Source of the DNA: Antedon mediterranea
Taxonomy: Eukaryota; Echinodermata; Crinoidea; Comatulida; Antedonidae
DNA: 64,000 bases
NCBI RefSeq assembly: GCF_964355755.1
Contig: NC_092670.1
Span: forward strand, 29,253,795 to 29,317,794
Reading direction: 5' to 3'
Below the pieces are notes generated by a model. The model was given only the letters and a program-made list of their open reading frames with translations. It did not search any database and was not told the origin of the DNA. The translations under genes were made by a program, and so were the position numbers. Positions 46,831 to 57,339 of this stretch are shown piece after piece. Positions within the stretch are counted from its first letter, which is position 1, and every line of letters starts with the position of its first letter.

Positions 46831-49405
46831 TACAGTACAAAGATCTATCTCCAACCAATCATAGTATTTTTTGATGATCATGGGTAACACATTAACAACA
46901 GATTAACACATTTCCTTACAGTGTAAGATGAAAAGTTGTTCGAAAAAAAAATTGATTTACCTGAACAAATGCAATTTAAAACAAAATATGCAGAAATTGT
47001 GTCTTTTTATAATAAAAAATAGTTTTTCTTGATTTTGTTTTCTACAAAAGTGAATAACTTTATTAAAACTAAAAAAATGGCCTATTTAAAGTCTTATTTT
47101 AATAACTTAAATTGTTCATGTTTTTGAGGGACAATACATCTTTAACAAAAATAACAGATTTCTCTTCTCCAACCAATCATAATCTCTTGTACAGTGTAGT
47201 GTATGTTCTTTTTTGCTTGAATCAGCTATTTTTCACGCCGCAACTGTAGCCACCTTAAACCCAGAGGACATAATCAATAAGAAACTTTACCAACTTGAAA
47301 GCTTTATCTAAGGCTGACATTTTCGATATTTTGTAAACTCTACTAATTATAGGTCCCAGCTGCTGGATCCAAAAAACATCTGGGAAAAGGGAGTCTATGA
47401 GGGCTCACGGTTTAACACATTTTTGGATTCTTGCCCTTTGATTGGTTGAAGTGAATCAACAGACTGCGGAAGAATTTTCTCAAATTGTCTATGAGGACTG
47501 CATGTCCTCATGTCCAACACACGTCGGGAAAATAATGTATTGACATTCTTCGAATTAGGTTAAATAAACTTTTTTATTTAATAAACATGTAATATCATAT
47601 TTGATTGAATTTTACAATGTTGGTATACAAAATTTATTACTAAAAACCGTAATTTTTAAATTTCATACAAGTGCCTACTGAGGGCGCAATTTATTTACTT
47701 CGTTCGTGGCTAAAAACAATTATTTTCTGCGATGTTTTGGACCCTATATTTCGAGAACTACAAGTCAGATTGTTCTTTCTTTATTTTAATATTGATATAA
47801 AATATTAACAGGCAATGTATGCTATTAACTTTTAATGTTGCATCGTTATCCCTCTATATACTAGACTATGTGGGCCGGGTCGGTCATAGGGAGGTAATGC
47901 TCCTACCCTGTATGTACATACATATATACTGTAGTTTATGATTATATTTTTGTTCTGTACAGTAGGCCAGACTACATTTACACGAAATGTTCACTACTAC
48001 TGATTGTTAAACAAAAATAATTGATATAATTAATCATTTAATATATCTGAAGAAAGAACAATGATTAATTTTAAAATGTTGAGCTGTGTTTTTTGTAAGA
48101 AATATTTCTTGTTTATTTTGCTTACCAGCAAAAATGATGTAGTAATTTCTCTTCTCCAACCAATCATAATCTTCATTACAGTGACAACTGAATATCTTAC
48201 TTGCTTTTATTTATTTGGTTTAAAACATGAATAAAACTATAAAGCCATAATAAATATATTCATATAGGGTACTTCAATTCTTCCTTGAATTACGTGACTT
48301 TAAATCTTCCTTCACTAATTAGAGGAAAAAATCCTAGTGCTCTACTGCCCTCTATGTCTGGAATAGTTTTTTTTACTTAACATAATGTATGAATCTAATT
48401 CTATAATAAATGTCAACTGCTGTAAACATATCTTTGCAGAACATTATCAAGAAAATACTTTTATTTTAATTATCTAAGGTTGACATTTACAAGTGTGGGT
48501 TTAAAAAAAATTGTTATACAGTCGTAGAAATAGAATAGAATGAATTGTAAGTTGAGCGCATACAGTGGCTTTTATGTGTGTTTGATTACCCTCATTATCA
48601 CTTCTTAAATTAAATTTGCATATTTGTGTTCACTTTTTGATTGTTTATTCAGATGCTTTAATATTTGCTCTTTCCATCTGAATATCAAACAATTGTATTA
48701 ATTGAATTTATTTTAAAAGTGAATTAAACAAAAGACCAGAAATCAAGTGTTAAAAATGTTTAAACTCGATTAATGGTAGGTGATCTCATGCACAACATAC
48801 ATAAGTTCAAAATGGCCAGTCCTGAATGTGCATACTGCTGTTACATAGTGGACCTGTATGTACAATGCTGAATGCCTGTCAAATGGAAACATGATGGCTT
48901 TGAATTATCATATTTTAATGGCTGTTTCATATCATATTACATACATGATTTAATGTACTATCTTTAGGCAATTAGCTATACACTTCATCACATGAATGAT
49001 GAATGAGATAGTATGCTTGAAATCTCTAGGATTACATAGGTCAAGCCATAATATCATGTTTTATCATTTATTTGATTTGTGTGGAATTTAAAATTATTAT
49101 ACTATATATACTGTATAAATATTAAAAATATATTTTATTGCAAATAAAAGTTATGATTACTTTTGATAGATATCAACTTTTTGTAACAATATACAGTATA
49201 AAGAATTACTATATATAAATAATTAATATGAATTTGAAAAAGTGTAAGAACAAACTGTATAGATGGAAGAAATTTTTCGAATTACCTTTTGTACCATGTT
49301 CCCATGTTCCCAAGTTCAACTTCATATTTTTGTATGGAGGTCCAGATCAACACAGGGTTATTCTTTGCTGGAGCCAAGCCATTACTAAATATGTTTATAT
49401 TGAAC
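46831..49405. other. Intronic DNA with repeat fragments
   Basis: 47560-47870 resembles the complement of 25970-26290 (AAATTTATTACTAAAAACCG, CAAGTCAGATT, GCATCGTTATCCCT). CTTCTCCAACCAATCATAAT occurs at about 47164 and 48150, with a related form at about 46850. No exon found. Confidence 0.4.
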
Positions 49406-49413
49406 TTATTTAA

Positions 49414-50989
49414 AGGGGGGTTCCGAGTTTAAAATGAATAGTAAAAAATGTAAAATATATTTGTTTGTCTCTTGAACGGTAAAAGTTTCAATTTATATAA
49501 GCGCCCAGTGAAGCAGAACGAAGGCTGTGAAATCAGGCCAGATTACAAGTGCAGCTACGGCAAAATCACACTGTGGTTACAAAATAGGAAATTCGTGAAA
49601 TGGTCCATCTTCCGACGACTCGTTATCATAAACCATATCAATTACTTTTGTAAAATTATACTTATCTGATGTAATTTTAGTCGGTCTTCCCATTTATAAA
49701 GTCAATTTTTTATGAAAATTCATCAAAACAGTGAAAAATTAGATATGTTTGCACTTTACGTTTGCCGATTTTCGCACCGACTTAGGGAAAAATCAAAATC
49801 AATGAAGCGTAACGTATACTGTACATTCCTCCTGCTGAGGATCGAGCGAGACGACGATACACGTGCTCTCTCTGCTGCCCATGCCTGGCATCGTCACGTG
49901 ATAAGCAGATACAACAATACCAAACTGGTCGGGTCGAGTATACCCCGTCTATAATCCCAACATGAACGATGTACAGTATTTGATTGAAGGTCGACTTGAC
50001 CTACCGGAATGGTATAGATAATATAGCTCGAATGAGAGAGTTGGAATATTTGTGTAGTGCAGCCTATAGTAAAAGGCCTGGTAGTATCAATTCGCATAGG
50101 GTCTACTACACTAGCTAGCTAAATTTTTAACTGGGCCGGATCGGCTAGGTCTCCTTCCTACTACCTGGTCTACTTGCTTGATGCATGAGTATCCGCTTTT
50201 TTGGAGAGTAAACTAAGCCTATTTTATTTTAGGCCTACTTAGACGATCGGGACACCATACGTGTGGACGGCGATCGGACCTTGTTTTGCTTCAATATTTA
50301 CAGCCGATTTTGTAGAACGTTTTAGGTTTAGATTGTTTAGGAGTTTGGTTGATAGGATGGGTTTTGTTATTTATGGGCCAATCGTCTAGTAGTAGGCTAG
50401 CTAGGCCCATGGGCCCCATTGTTTTAACGTAGCCATCGTGGCATGGAATCCCTAGTCAGAATGGCTCTCGCCCATATTATTATTAGGCTAGGCCTAGAGT
50501 AGTATTGTACGTGAAGCCGATAATACGATCTGTACTATAGAGGTATAAAAATAGTATAATTTATGACTCCGTATCTGTACTAAATTTTGTATTTCATTAA
50601 ATGTCAAATAAATATATGCTACTACTGTTATTATTACACTTTAGGCCTAGCTTAGAAAATCTACAAAAAATGTATTTCACAATGATCGGGTGGTCGTCGT
50701 TTGACAGGGGAGAGAGATGTAAATTAGTTGACAAACACAACGTACATGACGTCGCGAGTTTGGAATCCACTGGTGACGTGATTTTGTGAATATCTCATGA
50801 ATATTAATGAGCTTCCCTAAGCTGCTGAAAAACAGACTTTCCATGAATTTACCCTAAAATGTATATGAAATTTAATTTTTTTAATTTCTCGTTATTACTT
50901 CTTCATTCTGACATGTCTATATTGTTATAATATTTTTTATTTAATAAATAAACGATATTTAAAACCAATTTTAAACCCAGAATCCCCCT
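49414..50989. mobile_element. 1.58-kb TTAA-flanked DNA element (Kolobok/piggyBac-type target), full copy
   Basis: TTAA at 49410-49413 and 50990-50993 flanks inverted termini AGGGGGGTTCCGAGTTTAAA (left) and AGGGGGATTCTGGGTTTAAA (right, complemented). TTAA duplications are made by piggyBac and Kolobok transposases, and the A-G-rich terminus fits Kolobok better. The interior has only short chance frames, so it is non-autonomous. Its left half recurs inverted at 52940-53716. Confidence 0.75.
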
Positions 50990-51015
50990 TTAAACCACTA
51001 CAGTACATTCAGTAT

Positions 51016-52269
51016 TGTAACGAAAATCTGTGTTCTTCCGGGTTTGTTCCCTTTTGGGGGAGGGGTCTGCGGTACTATATACACTCAAACAAAAGAGATA
51101 AATCAATTACATTTACAACTTGTGGAGTGGTCTCCTTTATTCTTTCTATGATTCCAAATTATAAGTGACAACCGATTAAAATAATTAATTTAGATTAGTG
51201 TTGATCTTACGCCGGATTTGAAACAACAGCGTAACCAACAGAAACGGCGTAACCACCACAATGGCGTAACCTCCAACAGCAGCTTAACCACCAACAATGG
51301 CGTAAACACCAACAACAGCGTAACCACCAACAATGACGTAACCACCAACAATGGCGTAACCACCAACAACAGCGTAACCACCACAATGGCGTAACCTCCA
51401 ACAGCAGCGTAACCTCCAACAGCAGCGTAACCTCCAACAATGGCGTCACCTCCAACAGCAATGTAACCACCAGCAATGGCGTAACCTCCAACAGCAATGT
51501 AACCACCAACAGTGGTGTAACCTCCAACAGCAATGTAACCACCAACAATGGCGTAACCTCCAACAGCAATGTAACCACCAAAAATGGCGTAACCTCCAAC
51601 AGCAATGTAACCACCAACAATGGCGTAACCTCCAACAGCAACGTAACCACCAACAAAGGCGTAACCACGTACCGGATAACAGGGTAACCACCAGTAGTCT
51701 TAACCACTGGCTAATAGGTGTACCCACCAGCAATGCAGTATCACAACCACAGGGTTTACCACGGACTAACTGTATCTCAAGCAGTAACACAACCAGTAGG
51801 CGCAACCTCCGGCTCAGCTATGTCTCAAATAGTAATACAACCAGTAGGTGGAACCTCCGGCTCACTATGTCTCAAATAGTGATACAACCAGTAGGTGCAA
51901 CCTCCGGCTCACTATGTCTCCAACAGTAACACAACCGGTAGGCTGTACCCTCCGGCTAACTTTACTTACTGTGTCTTAACTCTCCTTTTATTATTCAACT
52001 CTAATTTCCTCTTTCTCTTTTCTCTAATCTTCTCTACACTTTGTTTTCCAATTTCTCTACTTATTTAACACGTCTTTTCCCTGGTTCTGCGCTTTTCCAG
52101 CTCCAATCTCTCCCTCCTTTTTAACGCAGCTCGAGTTCACCCTCCATTGCCTTCCTTCTCCAATCCCTCTCTGCCCTTTTTCTCACGTCCGTTCTCTGCT
52201 TCTCCTCCTGCCTAACTCTGCCTCCATCTGCCGCCCTCTATATATTTCTTCAACCCCAAAATCATTACA
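51016..52269. mobile_element. Probable solo LTR (1,254 bp)
   Basis: Begins TGTAACG and ends CATTACA, giving a 5-bp TGTAA/TTACA inverted terminus. It is flanked by GTAT at 51012-51015 and 52270-52273. TG...CA ends plus a 4-bp duplication are the signature of an LTR. ACTATATACACTC at about 51073 could be its TATA region. No primer-binding site, polypurine tract, gag or pol adjoins it, so it would be a solo LTR, probably Gypsy-type. Strand is not assigned. The interior is largely minisatellite. Confidence 0.6.
51225..51960. repeat. 18/36-bp and 48-bp tandem repeats within the LTR
   Basis: 51225-51670 is built of 18-bp units such as ACCACCAACAATGGCGTA and ACCTCCAACAGCAATGTA, which alternate as a 36-bp dimer. 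51720-51960 holds about four 48-bp units with AACCAGTAGGTGCAACCTCC and GGCTCACTATGTCTCAAATA. The long minus-strand Leu/Val-rich frame is produced by the period of 18 and is not a gene. Confidence 0.9.
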
Positions 52270-52646
52270 GTATTTAATATTTCTGGTGCATTTACAAACA
52301 ATGGTATTTCTGTCTTGGCATGACAAAATGACAACACTTTTCAATTACCTTTCTTTTTTATCCCCTTTTTGGTTTATGTACACAATTTGTAAACATCAAA
52401 TATTATTAAGTCTGTAAGTGTGTGTGAAAAAAGTTTTGGGTGCGTGGTCAGATATTTTAACAGTTTTGTAAAGCTGTAATGAGTCTACTGTACTTAATAT
52501 TGTAGTGTATAATGAAATTAAGGTAGGGTACAGAATAATTATGGGGACATAAAGTATATTGGACGACTAGCTAGCTATTTTATCTACAAACTGTATTTGT
52601 TTATTTATAATTATATTTAATTAGTACTATTTTTCTATTGTTACAG

Positions 52647-52840
52647 ACACGTTAAACACAAACACAAATCAATCGTACCCACAGTATTATACTCAGCCCC
52701 GTCCAGTTAAAGTTAAAAATCAGGACCTGAGTGATTATGGGGATGCCAACTACTACAGACGTGAACAGCCAAAGAACCAAGTAAGACGACACACACTGGA
52801 TTACTTGGGCGATACAAAATCGGTTGGTGCTCAGACCAAG
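52647..52840 (+). CDS. Internal coding exon, likely second exon of the lysine-rich gene
   Basis: The acceptor CTATTGTTACAG (ending 52646) and donor ACCAAG|GTGGGT (52840/52841) bound 194 bp that are open in one frame only. The first two bases (AC) complete a codon from a phase-1 donor, and the exon ends in phase 0. The peptide is hydrophilic and tyrosine-rich: NQSYPQYYTQPRPVKVKNQD, LSDYGDANYYRREQPKNQ, VRRHTLDYLGDTKSV. RRHT is a basophilic-kinase-like site. No known domain is recognised. The entry phase fits the phase-1 exit of 17274-17706, which is why I join them. The next exon is not identified. Inverted transposon copies lie on both sides (49414-50190 and 52940-53716). Confidence 0.6.
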
Positions 52841-52939
52841 GTGGGTATATTTTTGTATAACAAAATGAGTGTAGGTAACATATGATGCACAACCTGGAAT
52901 TTAAACCAAAGACCAAACAGCAAAGTCAGTGTATAAACG

Positions 52940-53716
52940 TAGTAGACCTAGGCCCTAGTAGTAGGAAGGAGACCTAGCCGATCGGCCCAGTTAAAAATTG
53001 AGCTAGCTAGTGTAGTGGACCCTATGCGAATTGATACTACCATGCCTTTTACTATAGGCTACACTTGTTAAAATTAGCAATACAGTACTTATGTTTACAA
53101 ATATTCCAACTCTCTCATTGGGGCTATATTATCTATACCATTCCGGTAGGTCGAGTCGACCTTCAATCAAATACTGTACATCGTTCATTTTGTGATTATA
53201 GACGGGGTATACTCGATCCGACCAGTTTGGTATTGTATACTGTATCTGCTTATCACATGACGATGCCAGGCATGGGCAGAGAGCACGTGTATCGTCGCCT
53301 CGCTCCTCAGCGGGAATGTACAGGATACATTACGCTTCATTGATTTTGAAGGCTTTTCCCTAAGTCAGTGCGAAAATCGGCAAACGTAAACTGAATTTCC
53401 AAATGATTTTACATAATTGTGATGAATTTTCATAGAAAATTGACTTTATAAATGGGAAGACCGACTAAAATTACATCAGATAAGTATAATTTTACAAAAG
53501 TAATTGATATGGTTAATGATAATGAGTCGTTGGAAGATTGACCATTTCACAAATTTTATATTCTGTAACACAGTGTGATTTTGCCGTAGCTGCACTTGTA
53601 ATCTGGCCTCATTTCACAGTCTTCGTTCTGCTTCACTGGCCGCTTATATAAATAAATAAATAAACTTTTATATATTTTATATTTTTTACTATTCATGTTA
53701 AACCTGGAACCCCCCT
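52940..53716. mobile_element. Truncated inverted copy of the TTAA-flanked element
   Basis: The complement of 49414-50180: TAGTAGGAAGGAGACCTAGC at the left, CATTCCGGTAGGTCGAGTCG in the middle, TGGAACCCCCCT at the right end (53716), followed by TTAA (53717-53720). The other terminus is missing. By eye the match is high along the whole length, with small insertions and deletions. Confidence 0.75.
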
Positions 53717-53724
53717 TTAAAATT

Positions 53725-54580
53725 AGCATGAGACTCAAAATCCAAAATGGCTGCTAAATTCCAAAATGGCCATCATATTCATGAATATAAAAAAGCGATA
53801 AGCATTTCTTAATAAAGGTATCTATTTTTTAGGTTTATCGAAAACCGAAACCAACCCATTCAACATAAATATCGAGAAATGTTGAAAATATTGAGAATTT
53901 GTAGTAGGGTCAGTCTAATCTTTTCAAGAAACCTTGATAACATGACCGCCCTATTTGTATTATAACTAATTATTGATAAGTTTTAGTGAGACAAATCTCG
54001 AAAACATGAGGGTCAACTAGCTAACATAATGTTGAGAATTGTTAGTTGGAGGTCTCCATTTCAATTCAAGATTTGTTTAAAAAATACAGAGACCACCATC
54101 TAGAACACACAATATTGTGTAGGGCTTTTACAATTCATCGCATCAAGACCTCTCCCTCTAGAACACACTAGAAAAATGTTAATGGCGTCTTTGCCTTCAA
54201 GAAATTTGACCCCAGAGGAAATGTCTCGGGAGAAAAACCAGTAGTAGATGTCCAGGTGAAACATTTCCTTTGGAAAATGTCCATTGGAAAATGTGGAAGG
54301 CAAACAAACATTTTCAATTGTCTCCCACTAGAAATTCTCAATGTTGGGTTATAGGGTGGTTGCTATTGCCAGGACCTCTTGAAAACGAAGATCCTACTAA
54401 AAATATTTTCAATATCATATTTATACTGGGTCTTTGTTTTCCGGTTTTCGAAAACAGAGACTGCCACTAAAAGTTTTCAATATTATGTTCTATGATTATT
54501 TTTTTTTTGTATTTTTTTGCAGTAAATTAGTATATTTTATGCACTTTAATTTGATATGATACAGTTGGTTTGTTCGGGTC
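53725..54580. other. Non-coding stretch after the second exon
   Basis: No exon supported. Some loosely repeated wording (CTAAAAATATTTTCAATAT and CTAAAAGTTTTCAATATT near 54400-54480). A strong acceptor-like tract ends at about 54524 but is followed at once by TAA. Confidence 0.35.
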
Positions 54581-54584
54581 TAGG

Positions 54585-54755
54585 ATATCTACCCCCTGGA
54601 CATCTACCACCCGGACAATAACCCCCTGGACAATCGCCCTCCTACAGTAGGACAACTTTCCCCTAGGGCAATTACCCTATAGGACAACTACCTCCTAGGA
54701 CAACTTTCCTCTAGGACAATTACCCCCCAGGACAATTACCCCCTAGGAAAACATT
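54585..54755. repeat. Tandem repeat related to 42790-43015
   Basis: Reiterated CCCCCTGGACAATAA, CCTAGGACAACT and CCCCCAGGACAATTA units, degenerate, with the same vocabulary as the 42.8-kb array. Confidence 0.75.
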
Positions 54756-54883
54756 AATGAAGAAGAGGGTAGGCCTAAGATCCTAGGACTTGTGCCTGTC
54801 CACATTTTCCCCCCTTGGAATCTATCAATGTTTGATGAACATACTATAAATTTTTTTCCAAATGGTACAAATTCATTACAGTA

Positions 54884-55930
54884 CTAGGACATTTTGCCGA
54901 ATGCCATTTCGTCGACAGATATTTAGCCGACAGACATTTAGCCGACCGGACATTTAGTCGACAGGATATTTGGTCGACATGACATTTCGCCAACAGTACA
55001 TTTCAACAACAAGACATTTTGCCGACAACTATTTCGCCGACAGACAACTGGCCGACAGATAACTGGCCGACAAGACATTTCGCCGACAACTATTTTGTCG
55101 ACATAGGACATTTGCCGAATTGACATTACAAATTATTAACACTATGAAGCAAATAGGCCTATGTTTTTCTTTTTTATTTTGTTGGTAATTCGTTGATCTG
55201 CCACTCAGAAGTAAGGTATGAAAAATTATAGCGTATTTATTCGAATTTATGCCCGGATCATTTATTGTTCGGGAGTTGTTCATTCGAGGGAGGCCTTGAT
55301 ATGATATAATATGATAACATCTATAATCACATTAATTTCTCTAGATATAAAAAAAAAGTACAACACAAATCTCAAAAAGAGATAAAAGGTTTATTACATG
55401 TGTCAGTAATTGTTTATATTTATTTTTTATTCTCTTCTTTATATTGACAGTATAGTAACACAGTAACACACACTTTAGGTTGGGTCTAAATTAATGTACT
55501 CTTCAATGATTTAGAATAGCAAATGTAAGTTAAAAACCAAGAAGTCGACTATTATCTTCAAGATAAACATTCATCATAAATGGATTATTAATTTTTAATA
55601 TATTCTTCTACTATAATGTGTTTCACCGAAATGGCGGTTTCAAATTGACAAAATCGATATATACTGTAGGCCTGGTAGGCCTACAGTTTAACTTGAGGCT
55701 AGTTTAACGTAGGCGTATAAATTGTTGTGTCAGAGTAGATTTGTTATATGAGTGTTTTTCATGCAAATTGGGGTATACTGTAAAGGCGAAATGTCCTGTC
55801 GGCGAAATGTCTTGTCTGCGAAATGTCCGGTCGATAAAATGTCCGGTCGGCGAAAAGTCTGGTTGGCAAATAGTCCGGTCGGCGAATAGTCTGTCGGTCA
55901 GTGGTCTGTCGCCACTTCAAAATGTCCCGT
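54884..55930. mobile_element. Foldback element whose inverted arms are tandem repeats
   Basis: The left arm (54884-55115) repeats a 14-17-bp unit such as CGACAGACATTTAGC or CGACAAGACATTTCGC. The right arm (55785-55930) repeats the complement (GGCGAAATGTCCTGTC). The central 650 bp is AT-rich and non-coding. Frames through the arms (with CPVGEMSC-like peptides) are artefacts. The layout resembles FB-type foldback transposons. Confidence 0.75.
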
Positions 55931-57298
55931 CACCTTCATTACAGAGGATGTAATGCAGGAATGGACTAGTAACTATACTAGTATAGGTTAACACTGAAAA
56001 GCCTTCCGTTTCCTCAATGCTATTTTTGTTTTTAGAGAGATTAGGTTTAATTAAAAGAGAATGAGACCTCACTTTTTAATAGTAAGCCTTCTCAAATTAC
56101 CACCATACTAGGGTACCCCCACACTAAAATAGGGCCTGATTTTGAAATCTATTAATTTGTATTTCAAAAATGGAATGGGACTAATTAATTTAGAGTACTG
56201 TTAATTAATTCCACAATTTTATGAAAGAATCTAAAATTTGTTTCTCAAGCTACACACTTAGCCTGACATAAATCCCAGGCTAATAAGCCTGTGTACTTCC
56301 ACTGGCCCAGTGCGGTGGAATAGCACTATGGACGAGTGCTACTATAGAGATTACAAGGTCATTACATCATACGTTCACTGGCACGTCAACGTAATGTCAA
56401 CTTAATCTAAATGTTCAAATATCTGTCGACGAGAACAGTCGACTACGACCCATGTGGACGTGGATGTCGTTCACTCAGTCTAAATGTCCCTATTTTCACA
56501 ATTAATATTAATGAAAGTTACTTTAAAACTTGTGCTTTAGAAATAAAAATAAAAAAATTTAAAATACAAATTGTTATTCATTTTATATTAGTTTAAACGT
56601 TACTCATTGAAGAGTTTACATTTTTATGAGAAACACTGTCCTACAAGAATGTTTTAAAAAAACTTCAGAGACAAAAATTGTGATATCTACCGTAAATAAC
56701 AATGGTTATTATTTTGTGTTGATTAAAGTACATAATAGCTAGTGGTTTAAATTTCATATTTTCAAAGAAATTGATTTCTGATTTGATATGGCCATGAGCT
56801 TGTTCTTTTATTAACTGTGAACAAATTAATGTGCAAATAACTGTATCCCACATGCCTACATTTTACTTGTAAAATCTGTTGTTAGACATGATCCAGACTT
56901 AATACATGAAAGTCCTTTAGCACCCCCTGTGATGTAATTGTAAAGATATGTCAAGACCCTAATTAGGACCATCTGTGTCGGACCAACAACACACAGGATT
57001 ATTTTCATTATTCAACAGTCTGTATTATAAAACACAAACTGAGGTTGAATCGAACACAGACTACCAGACTTGTTGTTTCAAATACTTGACTGTATTGTTA
57101 CATTTTAAATAGATTGCCTTTTATGTTTTTAAAGGATTTATACTTACACAGTGGATGAAAATAACATGACTACATGTTTTATTTTGAAGGTTTATAAAGT
57201 AAATTATTTTATTGCAAGTTTATATTGGTGTTTGTTTAATTCTGAATATTCAATCTTTGATCTTGAAGGTAATTTCTAATTTTCTTTATTATGTTAAA
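55931..57298. other. Non-coding stretch
   Basis: No gene or clear repeat. 56240-56400 is slightly GC-richer but shows no open exon-like frame. Confidence 0.35.
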
Positions 57299-57302
57299 TA
57301 AA

Positions 57303-57332
57303 CTAGCAGTAATACCCGTCCAATGGACGGGC
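57303..57332 (-). mobile_element. Helitron-like 3' terminus
   Basis: The minus strand reads GCCCGTCCATTGGACGGG (stem of 7 bp, loop ATT), then TATTACTG, then CTAG followed by T. A GC-rich hairpin about 10 bases before a terminal CTRR inserted next to T is the 3' signature of Helitrons. The 5' TC end was not located, so element length is unknown. Confidence 0.5.
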
Positions 57333-57339
57333 ACCATCT

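Larger units (their letters stand above)
17707..52646 (+). other. Inferred giant intron of the lysine-rich gene
   Basis: This interval starts GTAGGT and ends TTCTATTGTTACAG. It is filled with the SINEs, LINE relic, foldbacks, minisatellites, DNA elements and solo LTR listed separately. I found no further convincing coding exon in it. Joining the two flanking exons keeps a single open frame with GAC at the junction. The inference would fail if the two exons belong to different genes. Confidence 0.4.

Noticed and set aside
51190-51805. Long minus-strand Leu/Val/Thr-rich frames
   Set aside because: Created by 18-bp tandem repeats inside the putative LTR. They are open in two frames at once, with no start context or splice sites.
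54500-54527. Strong polypyrimidine tract and GCAG acceptor at the next phase-0 position after exon 52647-52840
   Set aside because: An in-frame TAA would follow at once. A terminal exon with only a stop codon is possible but cannot be supported.
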